In this document: positions 1 through 11,263 of the stretch, piece by piece
Numbering within the stretch: position 1 is the first letter of the stretch
How the letters are laid out: the number at the start of each line of letters is the position of its first letter
Source of the DNA: Syntrophus aciditrophicus SB
GTDB lineage: Bacteria; Desulfobacterota; Syntrophia; Syntrophales; Syntrophaceae
DNA length: 64,000 nt
Assembly (NCBI RefSeq): GCF_000013405.1
Contig: NC_007759.1
Coordinates: forward strand, 2,667,001-2,731,000
Reading direction: 5' to 3'
The notes under the pieces: generated by a model
What the model was told of the DNA's origin: nothing
Seen by the model: only the letters and a program-made list of their open reading frames with translations
The model's database searches: none
Program-made: the position numbers and the translations under genes

Positions 1-1759
1 CCAGGAAGCAGGAGTCATGATAGGTGACAGTGCTTGCCAGAGGTTTCTTCAGTGCGATCTTGCCCTTCGCAAGCAGATCGGCCAGAATCTCCGCATGATG
101 ATAGACTTCGAAATTTCCACCGAAGTGCGGATAATCCTTTTTCAGAGCATTGTACCCATGGGGGCAGGTGGCGATGATCTTCTTCACGCCATAGCCGTTC
201 ATGGCCTCGATGTTCATCTGCGCCAGCGTCTGGTACAGATATTCGTTGCCGCCTCTCATGGCCGAGTCGCCGCAGCAGCATTCCTCAGTACCGAGAATAC
301 CGAATTTCACCCCGGCCGCCTGCAGGATCTTCGCAAACGCGATGGTCACTTTCTTGCCGCGGTCATCGAATGAACCGGCACAGCCGACATAGAAGAGATA
401 TTCCACGTCGGGATCTTCCGCCAGCGTCTTGACTCCCAGATCCTTTGCCCAGTCAGCCCGGAGGTGAGCGCCCACGCCCCAGGGATTGGAATTGTTTTCC
501 ATGTTGCGGTAGGTCAACTGGAGTTCCGGCGCGAAATCGGCCTCCGTGAGGACCTTATACTGTCTCATATTGACGATCTTCGGCACATGCTCGATGGCCG
601 CCGAACAGTTTTCCATGCAGTACATGCAGTTCGTACAGGCCCAGAGCTCATGCAGATCGATGACTTCACCCACCATGGCCTTTTCGGCCTCAGGAACCTG
701 CAGTTCACTACCTGCCGCCGCGGCCTTCTGCGCCTCGACAAAGGCCGGAGCACGCTGCTCCCAGTAGGTTTTCAAATCCTGAACCAGTTTCTTCGGGGAA
801 AGCGGCTTGCCGGTCAGATAGGCCGGACAGCCATCCTGGCATCTGCCGCAGCGCGTACAGGCATCCAGGTCGAAAAGCTGCTTCCATGTAAACTCTTCCA
901 GTTGCCCGACACCGAAGGTTTCCGCGTTCTCGAAATCCCGAATGGGCTCGATCGTTCCGGTCGGCTTCAGATCCGTAAAGAAGTGGTTGGCCGACGTCGT
1001 AACGATATGGAGCAACCTTGAGAAAGGAATATATGCGATAAATCCAAGAGCGATGAAGGTATGCAGCCACCAGAAGAATTTATGGGCCGCCTTTGCCGAA
1101 TCCGTTTCAATGCCGGTGAATAAATGTGAAAGGGTCCAGCCCGCGAAAGACCAGTATTCCCAAGGTGTCTCGTCGATTGTAACAGAAATTCTCAAGGCTT
1201 CGATGATGAATCCCGTAACGATAATACCGCCGATAAGAAGCAGAACAATGGCGTCATCGGGCCTGTTGTCCGGAACTCCCTTGTAACCCAGTCGATCCGG
1301 CTTCGACAGATATCGCCTGTCCGCTGCCATAAGCACGCCCACCAGAACAGCCAGGCCAAACAGATCCATGAGAAATGAAAAACCAAGATAAAAATTCCCT
1401 CTCAGGAAAGCCACGCCCAAGGGTTCCGTAATGTGAAATTCCGTCGCATCAAACGCCGCCCCGAAGATAAGCACAAAAAATCCAAAAAAAATCAATCCAT
1501 GCATAATACCGGGATAGGCATCGGCTGAAGTTTTCACCTGCAGCAGCGCATTGCGAAGCAGCAGTTTGACCCTTTCACCCATGTTGTCCATTCTCAGTTC
1601 GGGCTTCCCCAACGCCTTCCACATCTGCCAACGTCGATAAAGTCCGTAGGCAAGGATAAGCAGGGCTACTCCCGTAAAAAGAAAAAGGAAGGGCTCGAAG
1701 TGTTCCGCGTTCCAGAATACTTCCCTTCCTTCATTCCCTATACCTATAGGCTGTACCAT
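1..1759 (-). CDS. EtfAB:quinone oxidoreductase-type membrane Fe-S protein (3' end outside window)
   Basis: The 586 visible residues begin at ATG 1759 and run off the left edge. Several hydrophobic helices fill the N-terminal ~270 residues (cytochrome b/HdrE-like part). Two [4Fe-4S] motifs follow: CTRCGRCQDGCP (Cys 301, 304, 307, 311) and CTNCMYCMENCS (Cys 375, 378, 381, 385). A cysteine-rich CCG-type domain comes next (CCCGDS at ~494), with TCPHGYN at ~526 and the start of a second such domain (HDSCFLG) at the edge. This architecture is that of HdrDE-like oxidoreductases which accept electrons from EtfAB and reduce menaquinone in the cytoplasmic membrane. It lies 99 bp downstream of etfA on the same strand, which supports that role. 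The function comes from family and context; the missing C-terminus should hold the rest of the second CCG domain. Confidence 0.9.
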   Translation of the reverse strand, partial: MVQPIGIGNEGREVFWNAEHFEPFLFLFTGVALLILAYGLYRRWQMWKALGKPELRMDNMGERVKLLLRNALLQVKTSADAYPGIMHGLIFFGFFVLIFGAAFDATEFHITEPLGVAFLRGNFYLGFSFLMDLFGLAVLVGVLMAADRRYLSKPDRLGYKGVPDNRPDDAIVLLLIGGIIVTGFIIEALRISVTIDETPWEYWSFAGWTLSHLFTGIETDSAKAAHKFFWWLHTFIALGFIAYIPFSRLLHIVTTSANHFFTDLKPTGTIEPIRDFENAETFGVGQLEEFTWKQLFDLDACTRCGRCQDGCPAYLTGKPLSPKKLVQDLKTYWEQRAPAFVEAQKAAAAGSELQVPEAEKAMVGEVIDLHELWACTNCMYCMENCSAAIEHVPKIVNMRQYKVLTEADFAPELQLTYRNMENNSNPWGVGAHLRADWAKDLGVKTLAEDPDVEYLFYVGCAGSFDDRGKKVTIAFAKILQAAGVKFGILGTEECCCGDSAMRGGNEYLYQTLAQMNIEAMNGYGVKKIIATCPHGYNALKKDYPHFGGNFEVYHHAEILADLLAKGKIALKKPLASTVTYHDSCFL

Positions 1760-1858
1760 AACTCCTCCCCTGTTCCAGAGCGGCCTGTATCGATTGATTC
1801 AGCCGCCTTATCGGCATGACAAGGCGGCTGAATCGGTAACGCTGACCGCTATATCAAA

Positions 1859-2836
1859 CTAACCAACAAGTTTCTTGCACTCTTTTGCCAATTCGGGGAT
1901 CACCTTGAAGAGATCATCAACGATCCCGTAATCCGCCTTCGCAAAAATCGGGGCCTCTTCGTCTTTGTTGACGGCCACGATAAACTTGGATGAACTCATG
2001 CCGGCCAGATGCTGAATGGCTCCGGAAATACCGCAGGCCACATACAGATTCGGGGAAACAACCTTTCCTGTCTGTCCGACCTGATCCGCCTGGGGACGCC
2101 AACCTGAATCGACGGCCGCTCTGGAAGCACCCACCGTCGCGCCCAGGACATTCGCCAGTTCTTCAAGACAGGCATATCCTTCCGCCCCGCCCATTCCTCG
2201 GCCTCCGGAAACAATGACCATGGCTTCCGTCAGGTCGATCTTGCCGCTGGCGTCTTTCTGAACTTCAACAACCTTGGTCTTCAACTGCGATGCATCCAGT
2301 CCGGCATCAAATTTCGTTACCGCACCGGCCTTTGCATTTTCGACAGCCGGGAAAACATTCGGTCTCAGGGATGCCATCTGCGGAAATGCGGAAAAGACGA
2401 CTTCACCATAGCATTTCCCTGCATACATGGGACGAACAGCAACCAGCTTGCCGCCGTCGATCTTTACTTCCGTGCAGTCCGTGGCCAGTCCGGTAGCCAG
2501 TTTTCCAGCTACGCGGGCGGACAGGTCTTTGCCCTGCGCGGACGCGCCGAACAGCAGGATCGAAGGATCGTTTTCCTTAACGATTTTCGCAACCGCCGCT
2601 GCATGGGCATCCGTCGTGTAGGGTTCCAGGGCTGCGTCATCAGCCACGAAAACCTTATCCACACCGTATTTACCCAGTTCGCCTGCAATTCCTTCCACAC
2701 CTGAACCCAACAGGACGGCGCCTACCTCTTCACCCAGCTCATCCGCCAGCTTCCGGGCAGTGCTCGCAAGTTCAAAAGAAATCTTGCGAAAGGCGCCATC
2801 TCTTTGCTCTGCTACTATCCATACACCTTTTGCCAT
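1859..2836 (-). CDS. etfA: Electron transfer flavoprotein alpha subunit
   Basis: 325 residues, normal for the family. The N-terminal half is the alpha/beta domain. The C-terminal FAD-binding domain starts near residue 208 (VSGGRGMGGAEGY) and contains SRAAVDSGW, the QVGQTGKVVSP stretch and the GISGAIQHLAGM segment that contacts FAD. It pairs with EtfB, 28 bp upstream, to take electrons from acyl-CoA dehydrogenases. Start ATG 2836 has GGAGG about nine bases upstream. Lying between etfB and a membrane Fe-S oxidoreductase suggests electron delivery to the quinone pool rather than a bifurcating Bcd/Etf complex; that last point is inference. Confidence 0.97.
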   Translation of the reverse strand: MAKGVWIVAEQRDGAFRKISFELASTARKLADELGEEVGAVLLGSGVEGIAGELGKYGVDKVFVADDAALEPYTTDAHAAAVAKIVKENDPSILLFGASAQGKDLSARVAGKLATGLATDCTEVKIDGGKLVAVRPMYAGKCYGEVVFSAFPQMASLRPNVFPAVENAKAGAVTKFDAGLDASQLKTKVVEVQKDASGKIDLTEAMVIVSGGRGMGGAEGYACLEELANVLGATVGASRAAVDSGWRPQADQVGQTGKVVSPNLYVACGISGAIQHLAGMSSSKFIVAVNKDEEAPIFAKADYGIVDDLFKVIPELAKECKKLVG

Positions 2837-2864
2837 GTTAATTATCCTCCGTGATCAGTAAATA

Positions 2865-3635
2865 TTAGATGACCTTCGCCTCTTCTCGCAGCAGTTTGGC
2901 CAGTTCCGCAGCCTTAACCGCCGGATCGTCGCCCGCGATAATCTTTCCAGGAGGTCTGGCCGGAGGCGGTACCATTTTGGCGACTTTAGACTTCGATTCA
3001 ACACTGACACCCAGGGCAGCCAGGTTTTTAACGTCAACAGGCTTCTTCTTGGCTTTCATGATTCCAGGCAGGGAGGCATAACGGGGTTCGTTCAACCCTT
3101 TCTGTGCCGTGACCACGGCCGGCAGTGAACTTTCAATGACAAACGCCGCGCCTTCCACCGGACGGACGACCTTGACGGTCTTTCCATCGGTTTCTTCCTT
3201 GGTGACGACGGTCAACTGGGGAAGGCCGAGAAGTTCCGCCAGAATGGCTCCAACCTGTCCGGAGTCGTCATCGATGGCTCTCTGTCCGCAGAAAATGACG
3301 TCATAGGGGATCCCTTTGATCGCCGCGGCCAATGCCGTTGCCGTTGCATAGGCATCCGCGCCTTCAAGAGCGGGATCGTCGATGTGAATGCCTTTGTCGG
3401 CGCCCATGGCCAGGGCAGTGCGGATTGTCTCCATCGCTCTTGCCGGACCTGCGCAGACGATCGTGACGTCTCCACCGAGCTTTTCCTTCAGTTTTAAGGC
3501 TTCTTCCACGCCGTATTCATCATAGGGGTTCATGACCCACTTGATGCCGGATTCATCGATTCCTGAACCGTCCGGCTTTACCTTGATCTGGGCTTCCGTA
3601 TCCGGAACCTGCTTTACACACGCAACAATATTCAC
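2865..3635 (-). CDS. etfB: Electron transfer flavoprotein beta subunit
   Basis: 256 residues, full length. The N-terminus MNIVACVKQVPDTEA is typical of EtfB, and the AMP-site region includes CGQRAIDDDSGQVGAILAE near residues 116-134. The start is GTG 3635, preceded by an excellent GGAAGGAGGACAT; the overlapping ATG two bases upstream is followed at once by a stop and cannot be used. It is the first gene after acs, and the ~130-bp gap holds two stem-loops and no clear T-run terminator, so read-through from acs is plausible. Confidence 0.97.
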   Translation of the reverse strand: MNIVACVKQVPDTEAQIKVKPDGSGIDESGIKWVMNPYDEYGVEEALKLKEKLGGDVTIVCAGPARAMETIRTALAMGADKGIHIDDPALEGADAYATATALAAAIKGIPYDVIFCGQRAIDDDSGQVGAILAELLGLPQLTVVTKEETDGKTVKVVRPVEGAAFVIESSLPAVVTAQKGLNEPRYASLPGIMKAKKKPVDVKNLAALGVSVESKSKVAKMVPPPARPPGKIIAGDDPAVKAAELAKLLREEAKVI

Positions 3636-3659
3636 ATGTCCTCCTTCCGGAATGCTTAC

Positions 3660-3751
3660 ATACCGGATGGATTATCCGGCATATGCATCCAACCTCTTTT
3701 TTTTCTTTTTATAGCGTCCGGTGCAGCGCCGGAAATTCGGTGCTGCACCGG
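3660..3751 (-). repeat. Two stem-loops between acs and etfB
   Basis: One arm pair is CCGGTGCAGC (3718-3727) with GCTGCACCGG (3742-3751), a 10-bp perfect stem with an inner CCG/CGG extension. The second, nearer etfB, lies at about 3660-3683 and folds as ATGCCGGAT/ATCCGGTAT. Neither is followed on the minus strand by a U-run, so they look like mRNA-processing or stabilising structures rather than intrinsic terminators. They could set acs and etfBA message levels independently; that is inference. Confidence 0.55.
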
Positions 3752-3764
3752 TCGTTACCTTGAA

Positions 3765-5735
<1,971 letters not shown>

Positions 5736-6340
5736 TTGTTACCTCCCTTTAAGGTTTTTATAATTTAAACTTCGGTACTTCCTGAACATTTTTTCGAACT
5801 GGGATGTACCCACTCTATTTTCAAAGCAGGACGGGACGTTACGCACGCAAACTGTCCCCCCCTCTCTCTTCTTTTGTTCGGATTTAACATGTCAGAAAAG
5901 ATGCGCGATGGAAATAACACACGAGACACGGAATGTCACCTGAAATTTGAAATTGAATTAAAAAAAAGGATTTTACCCCGGCGAGAATGCACGCGAGGGA
6001 ATTACGGCTGCAAACCACGCTGATACGCGCTTTGCACTATATCAATGTGGCCTTCATGTCAAGCAATATTTTCTGGCGGGAGACCGTGGTAAAACTTCAT
6101 CACTCCGCCGGAAAGTGTGTCTTTTTTGCCACGCATATTTTCGCGGAGGGAAAGAGCGGCAGATCGTGTGTTTTCCGGCAGGCGGCCGGGAGAAGAAGGG
6201 GGGATGACGGCCTTCCCCTACAACGGAAAGTATATGCATTCCTTCATAACCCCCACTATCTGGTAGACCATGGATCGCGCAACAGACAGAGAAGGGAGCG
6301 CGGGAAAGCAGATGATGTGTCATGAGCCGTGACTTTCGAA

Positions 6341-6357
6341 CTGGCACAGTAACTGCT
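6341..6357 (+). promoter_or_regulatory. Sigma-54 (-24/-12) promoter upstream of porin
   Basis: CTGGCACAGTAACTGCT has the GG (6343-6344) and GC (6355-6356) exactly ten bases apart, with a full TGGCAC -24 half and CTGC at -12, close to the RpoN consensus. The predicted start near 6368 would leave a ~335-nt porin leader. No enhancer site was identified. An NtrC-type activator is encoded at 53.2-54.5 kb, but nothing links it to this site. Confidence 0.6.
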
Positions 6358-6473
6358 TAGTGAAAATCAAAGAAGGCATCGTGTTCGTGTTCATTGACCG
6401 TTCGGAGTTCAGGATAAAAAAGAAAATACCGCAATTCGTTTTCCGTTGACAGGCCGCGGCCTGGTGATGGAGC

Positions 6474-6502
6474 TTGACAGTGCAGCACTCCAGTGATACG
6501 AA
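6474..6502 (+). promoter_or_regulatory. Possible sigma-70 promoter upstream of porin
   Basis: A perfect TTGACA (6474-6479) is followed after 17 bases by TACGAA preceded by TG one base upstream, an extended -10 arrangement. The -10 hexamer itself is weak. It would give a ~195-nt leader and could work alongside the -24/-12 site. Confidence 0.35.
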
Positions 6503-6703
6503 TGCCGAAAGATGTTATGAAATAAAGAAGCGAAAGGAGGTACAAATCGGGAGAAAGAATGCAGAAACGGCGTTCCCGGCCGGGCGGAAGGGTGTTGAAC
6601 GCAGTTGACGCAAAGTGTCGCCGTTCAATTCATTCAGGAATGATTTTCCAATGCCCGTTGGAAAGTCAGAACCAGAAAAAAACAATGTTTTCAGGAGGAA
6701 ACA

Positions 6704-8005
6704 ATGAAAAGATTTTGGGTAGCCTTACTCGCTGTCGCGATGGTCGCCGGATTCGCCCTGAGCGCCTCCGCAGCGGATGTAAAGTTCAGCGGCACCTACT
6801 ATGTCCGCGGTCTTCATGCGGACAACTGGGGTCTGTCCAATGACGAAGCCTCAAGGAGCCTTTACGGCCAGAGACTGAGACTGAGCACGGAATTCAAGAT
6901 CGCCGAAGGGTTGACCTTGAACACCCGGTTCGACGCGCTGGAAAGAAGATGGGGAACCACCAAGGAACTGGTTGGAAGTTATGGTTACGGCAACGATGAT
7001 GAGAACATCTCCTTTGACCGCGTCTGGGTCAGCTTTGCCGTTCCCTTCGGCAGATTCGATGTCGGCCGCACGATGACCAACACGAGCTGGGGCACCATCT
7101 TCGGCGACAACGATACCGACACGGACATGATCCGCTATGTGGGCAATTTCGGTCCGTGGGAAGCTGCCGCGTTCACTGAGAAAGTAAAAGATAATTCCTA
7201 TGTTGCGGCTAAAACCGGTACAGCTTGGGCTCCATCTGTCCCCTGGGCCGGGAAAACTGACGGCGACTATGACAATTACGGCGTTTACGGCAAGTACAAG
7301 TGGAATGGCGGCGTGGCCGGTCTCCAGGTCATGTACACCAACGATGCATCGACCACTACTTACAAAGACAGATATTATACCGTTTCTCCCTACGTCCAGA
7401 CCACCTTCGGTCCGGTCTTCGTAGAGGCGGAAGTCAACTATCAGTATGGCGAGAGAGAAAGTGACGTCGCAGGTGGCACTGATGTTGACATCAATGCCTG
7501 GAGCGCCTATGTGCATGGCAAGGGAAATATCGGTCCCGCCTATGTCGGCGCCTTCTATGCGTTTGTCTCCGGTGAGGATGCCGGTGGCGATATAGAAGCA
7601 TATCAAGGTGACGGTGGTGGAACTTTTGATCCGGCTCTGATCCTCTGGGGTGAAAAGAACAACAAGTGGCTCGGCAATTTAGGCGGCAATTCACTCACCG
7701 ATGCCCAGACAGACGGCTACATGAAAAACGCCCATCTGTTCCAGGTTTATGCCGGTTACAAGCCCATGCCGAAACTGGACGTCAAGGCCGCAGTGAGCTA
7801 CGCGATGGCTGATGAAGAAGCTGCCGGTCAGGATGACGAAATCGGCATCGAAGCGGATCTGACCGCTGCTTACAAGATTTACGACAACCTGACCTATACG
7901 GTCGGCTTCGGTTATCTGTGGGCCGGTGACTTCTACAAGGGCACCACAGCCAAAGCAATCGACGATACCTACCTGCTCATGCACAGACTGGATCTCAGCT
8001 TCTAA
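6704..8005 (+). CDS. Outer-membrane beta-barrel porin
   Basis: 433 residues. A classical signal peptide (MKRFWVALLAVAMVAGFALS, cleavage after ASA near residue 23) precedes a chain rich in Tyr, Gly, Asp and alternating hydrophobic strands. It ends in HRLDLSF, the terminal Phe used by the Bam machinery. The FSGTYYVRG start of the mature part, the repeated aromatic strands and the acidic loops suit a diffusion porin. The ligand cannot be told from sequence. Start ATG 6704 follows AGGAGGAAACA, a near-ideal ribosome site. It is followed by a strong terminator, so it is probably monocistronic and highly expressed. Confidence 0.85.
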   Translation: MKRFWVALLAVAMVAGFALSASAADVKFSGTYYVRGLHADNWGLSNDEASRSLYGQRLRLSTEFKIAEGLTLNTRFDALERRWGTTKELVGSYGYGNDDENISFDRVWVSFAVPFGRFDVGRTMTNTSWGTIFGDNDTDTDMIRYVGNFGPWEAAAFTEKVKDNSYVAAKTGTAWAPSVPWAGKTDGDYDNYGVYGKYKWNGGVAGLQVMYTNDASTTTYKDRYYTVSPYVQTTFGPVFVEAEVNYQYGERESDVAGGTDVDINAWSAYVHGKGNIGPAYVGAFYAFVSGEDAGGDIEAYQGDGGGTFDPALILWGEKNNKWLGNLGGNSLTDAQTDGYMKNAHLFQVYAGYKPMPKLDVKAAVSYAMADEEAAGQDDEIGIEADLTAAYKIYDNLTYTVGFGYLWAGDFYKGTTAKAIDDTYLLMHRLDLSF

Positions 8006-8047
8006 GCTGAAGCTTCTCTTCGAGTTACACGGTATCTGCTGAAGTTC

Positions 8048-8089
8048 AAGCGCCCCGAAGGCATGTCCTTCGGGGCGCTTTTATTTTTT
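8048..8089 (+). terminator. Rho-independent terminator after porin gene
   Basis: The 12-bp perfect stem GCGCCCCGAAGG / CCTTCGGGGCGC with a 5-base loop is followed by TTTTATTTTTT. Confidence 0.95.
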
Positions 8090-8183
8090 CATCTCCTTCC
8101 TTGACCGGATGAGACACATCTGATAATTTTTCCCGTCAGCAGGAATAAAATCATTTCCGCAACCGATCCGGGCGCTCATTTCA

Positions 8184-9851
8184 GTGCGTCTTTTCCAGAA
8201 GGAGCTATCGACCATCCAGAAAATATACGGAAATCTAACCGGCTTGAAGCCGATCCAGATCAAACGCCTGGAGCAGTTCTACCGGAGGCGGGTGCCGCCC
8301 GATGCAATCGTCACCCAGGAAATGGCCCGTCAGCTCACGGAACTCTCCCGGGAGCTCAACCGGCAGCTGGGGGTATTGCTCAGCCGGCGGGGCGAAGTGG
8401 CCTGTGTGATCGTCGGCACCCATAAGGGCATCCTCATCCCCAGCCTGGAGGGATTCCGTTCCTCATCGGCCCGTTTCAAGGGGCTCCGCCTGATTCATAC
8501 CCACTTGGGTCCCGACCCCCTGAATGCCGAAGACCTCAGCGACCTGGCGCTTCTGCGCCTCGATCTCATCTGCGCCGTGGAAACGGGCCCCGACGGTCTC
8601 CCCGGCATCGTCCACACTGCCCATCTGATTCCCGAAAATCCCGACGGCGGCTACTGGCGGGTTGAACCGCCCCAACGAATCTCCGATCTGAAGGCGGATT
8701 TCCTTTCCTTCATCGGCGCCCTGGAAAACGAGTTCGCCCGAACCCAGCGTTCCCGCAAGGTGGATTCCGCCGACCGGGCGATTCTTCTTCGCGTCGAAAC
8801 GAATCCCCTCTTCGACAGCGAGGGGTCCCTGGAGGAGCTCAGGGAACTGGCCCACTCCTGCAACGTGGAGGTATTTGACCGGATCATCCAGCACCGCCCC
8901 CAGCTTGACCCGAGGTATCTCCTCGGCAAGGGAAAGCTCGCCGACGTGATCATCAAGGCCCTGCAGATCGGCGCCAACCTGCTCATCTTCGATCACGAGC
9001 TGACGCCCGCCCAGGTTCGTTCCATTGCGGATTTCACGGAGATGAAGGTCATCGACCGGACGCAGGTCATCCTGGACATCTTCGCGCAGCGCGCCCACAG
9101 CCGGGAAGGAAAGATTCAGGTGGAGCTCGCCCAGTTGAAATATCTTCTGCCCCGCCTGGCGACGCGCCATACGGGCATGTCCCGCCTCACGGGGGGAATC
9201 GGCGGACGGGGACCGGGGGAAACGAAGCTGGAAGTCAATCGGCGGCGGGTGAGGGACCGGATTCTGCATCTGGAGGAAGACATCCGGAATATTGAAAAGG
9301 CCCGGGGGCAGCGGCGGCTGAAACGGGAACGGACGGGTCTGCCGGTGATCTCGATTGTAGGCTACACCAACGCCGGAAAATCCACCCTGCTCAACACCCT
9401 CACGAAAAGCCGCGTCTTCACGGAAGACCGTCTCTTCGCCACCCTGGACCCGAAAAGTTCACGGCTGCGCTTTCCCCGGGATGCGGAAGCCGTCATTACC
9501 GATACGGTGGGCTTCATCCGCGACCTCCCGGCGGATCTCTTCGCCGCCTTCAAGGCCACGCTGGAGGAACTCTATGAAGCGGACATCCTCCTCCACGTCA
9601 TCGATGTAAGCAACCCCGGCTTCGAAAGCCACATCGCCGCCGTGGAAAAAATCCTGGAAGAGATCGGCATACAGGGAAAAGCCACCCTCCGGGTCTTCAA
9701 CAAGGCCGACCGCTTTGCCGACAAGGCCCTGCTGTCGACCCTCTGCCGGCGCTTCAACGCCATCGCCGTATCGGCCCTTCAACCGGATAGTCTGGGGCCG
9801 CTCATGGAGCAACTGGAAGAGATCGTTTCCCCCCCAGATGAAACCCGATGA
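8184..9851 (+). CDS. hflX: GTPase HflX (long form)
   Basis: 555 residues: an extra ~180-residue N-terminal domain, then the HflX domain (QHRPQLDPRYLLGKGK, the coiled GPGETKLEVNRRRVRD region) and a TRAFAC GTPase domain. G1 GYTNAGKST lies near residue 393, G3 DTVGF near 440 and G4 NKAD near 506. HflX binds the 50S subunit and splits stalled or dormant ribosomes. The extended N-terminus is common in Clostridia and Deltaproteobacteria. The assigned start is GTG 8184 with no obvious Shine-Dalgarno, so the exact N-terminus is uncertain. Its 3' end overlaps the convergent waaA by 50 bp. Confidence 0.93.
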   Translation: MRLFQKELSTIQKIYGNLTGLKPIQIKRLEQFYRRRVPPDAIVTQEMARQLTELSRELNRQLGVLLSRRGEVACVIVGTHKGILIPSLEGFRSSSARFKGLRLIHTHLGPDPLNAEDLSDLALLRLDLICAVETGPDGLPGIVHTAHLIPENPDGGYWRVEPPQRISDLKADFLSFIGALENEFARTQRSRKVDSADRAILLRVETNPLFDSEGSLEELRELAHSCNVEVFDRIIQHRPQLDPRYLLGKGKLADVIIKALQIGANLLIFDHELTPAQVRSIADFTEMKVIDRTQVILDIFAQRAHSREGKIQVELAQLKYLLPRLATRHTGMSRLTGGIGGRGPGETKLEVNRRRVRDRILHLEEDIRNIEKARGQRRLKRERTGLPVISIVGYTNAGKSTLLNTLTKSRVFTEDRLFATLDPKSSRLRFPRDAEAVITDTVGFIRDLPADLFAAFKATLEELYEADILLHVIDVSNPGFESHIAAVEKILEEIGIQGKATLRVFNKADRFADKALLSTLCRRFNAIAVSALQPDSLGPLMEQLEEIVSPPDETR

Positions 9852-11124
9852 GATCGGCATAACGTCGGGACGCCCCGGCATTGGCGGTGACGGCAAGACG
9901 GCCCTGTTCGCCCCGGCGTCTCAACTCATCGGGATCCGCCAGGAGCGACAGCATCGCCTCCTTCAGTTCCGCTTCGTCGGCAACGGGAATGCCCGCGCCC
10001 GACACTTCCAGCAGAGCCTTCTCCCCTTCAAAATCGTCCATGTGAGGTCCGTAAAAGACCACCTTTCCCCAGGCAGCCGCCTCCAGAATATTCTGTCCCC
10101 CTTTGGGAACAAGGCTCCCCCCGCAATATACCACGGTCGCCAGGCTGTAGATCCTGAACAGCTCGCCGATGACATCCACGAGAACGACGCGTTCCCCGCG
10201 CCGCTGCGTGCCGTCGTTGATCTCCGAAAGCCGGATGACGTCCGCGAAACCGGCCTGCCGGATCTGTTCCGCCACGGATTCGGCCCTCTCGACATGGCGA
10301 GGCGCCAGGATCAATTGAAATTCAGGATTGAACGCCAGCAGTCGCCGGTAAACCGACAGGCAGATTGCTTCCTCGCCTTCATGGGTGCTCCCCGCGACAA
10401 AGACAGGGCTTCCGGGATAAATATTCAGTTTCCGGGCGATTTCCGCCTGCAGAGCGGGGGAGGTCCTGAAAGCCAGGCTGTCATATTTGGCGTTGCCGAG
10501 AATCGAAACCTTTGCCGGCGGTGCACCCAAGGCAAGAACCCGGCAGGCATCCGTCGCTGAAATCATTCCCAGACCGTCGAGACCTTCCAGCAGTCCCTTC
10601 CAGAAAAATCGAGTCCGTCTGTAACGGCGGAATGACCGGGGAGAAATGCGCCCATTGATCACGACGACCCGAATTCCCCTCCTCCGGCATGAAGTCAGAA
10701 AATTCGGCCAGAGTTCCGTTTCCGTCAGGATGAAGATGTCCGGCTGCACCCGCGTCAGCATCCGGTCCACCACAAAGGACAGATCCAGGGGATAATAGAT
10801 GAGGGCCGTCGCCTCGGGAATGAGTCGCTGAGCCATTTCCTGGCCTGTTTCCGTACTCGTGGATACGACTATGCAGGCCCCGGGATAATCCTTTCGCAGT
10901 TCGGCAACCACCGGAGCGGCGGCGGTCACCTCGCCCACGGAAACGGCATGCACCCAGATGCGCGGACTGCCCTTCATCGCGGAAAAAAGTTCTCCCCCGG
11001 AGTAAATACCCAGCTTGGGGCCGAGGCTTTTCCGATACTTGCCGGTCAGGAGCATCCGGATGGCGTAATAGGGAATACCGAAAAGTGCTGCCAGAGGCAG
11101 CAGCAGATTATAAAGAGAAATCAT
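9802..11124 (-). CDS. waaA: 3-deoxy-D-manno-octulosonic acid (Kdo) transferase
   Basis: 440 residues from ATG 11124 (MISLYNLLLPLAALF). The N-terminal membrane anchor is followed by the GT30 domain, with VHAVSVGEVTAAAPVV, the STSTETGQ motif and the TETELWPN motif holding the catalytic acid region. The C-terminal half has FVAGSTHEGEE and the PKGGQNILEAAAWG nucleotide-sugar motif. WaaA adds Kdo from CMP-Kdo to lipid A precursor at the inner membrane, showing lipopolysaccharide synthesis. In-frame starts at 11208 and 11238 would add 28-38 residues before the anchor and look unnatural. The gene ends inside the convergent hflX. Confidence 0.93.
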   Translation of the reverse strand: MISLYNLLLPLAALFGIPYYAIRMLLTGKYRKSLGPKLGIYSGGELFSAMKGSPRIWVHAVSVGEVTAAAPVVAELRKDYPGACIVVSTSTETGQEMAQRLIPEATALIYYPLDLSFVVDRMLTRVQPDIFILTETELWPNFLTSCRRRGIRVVVINGRISPRSFRRYRRTRFFWKGLLEGLDGLGMISATDACRVLALGAPPAKVSILGNAKYDSLAFRTSPALQAEIARKLNIYPGSPVFVAGSTHEGEEAICLSVYRRLLAFNPEFQLILAPRHVERAESVAEQIRQAGFADVIRLSEINDGTQRRGERVVLVDVIGELFRIYSLATVVYCGGSLVPKGGQNILEAAAWGKVVFYGPHMDDFEGEKALLEVSGAGIPVADEAELKEAMLSLLADPDELRRRGEQGRLAVTANAGASRRYADLIGFHLGGKRSLPVAP

Positions 11125-11263
11125 GGGGCGGCCCCGTTTTCCGGAAACCTCCGGCTTTCCCCTTGACGGCCCGGCGGAGATGTTGTAACGGTTTCCGGGT
11201 GATGTCATCTTTAATCTGAAATTGGAATGACCTGACATAATTTAAGGATTGCGGTTTTAACTT

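Larger units (their letters stand above)
5736..6703. other. Long intergenic region between divergent acs and porin genes
   Basis: 968 bp without a convincing protein gene. Short ORFs (5987-6325 plus, 6054-6347 minus, 6357-6545 minus, 6559-6843 plus) have low-complexity translations, mostly no ribosome site, and no recognisable family. The region carries the acs leader, a -24/-12 element, a possible sigma-70 promoter and the porin leader with a strong ribosome site. Confidence 0.6.

Noticed and set aside
5838-5858. Sigma-54 site upstream of acs on the minus strand
   Set aside because: GG-N10-GC spacing exists (GGGGGGACAGTTTGC), but the -24 half matches only the GG, and the G-run makes chance likely.
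5987-6325. 112-codon ORF in the acs/porin gap
   Set aside because: No ribosome site, Arg-rich unstructured translation, and it crosses likely regulatory DNA.
6851-7606. 251-codon minus-strand ORF inside the porin gene
   Set aside because: The plus-strand porin has signal peptide, ribosome site and terminator; the antisense frame has none of these.
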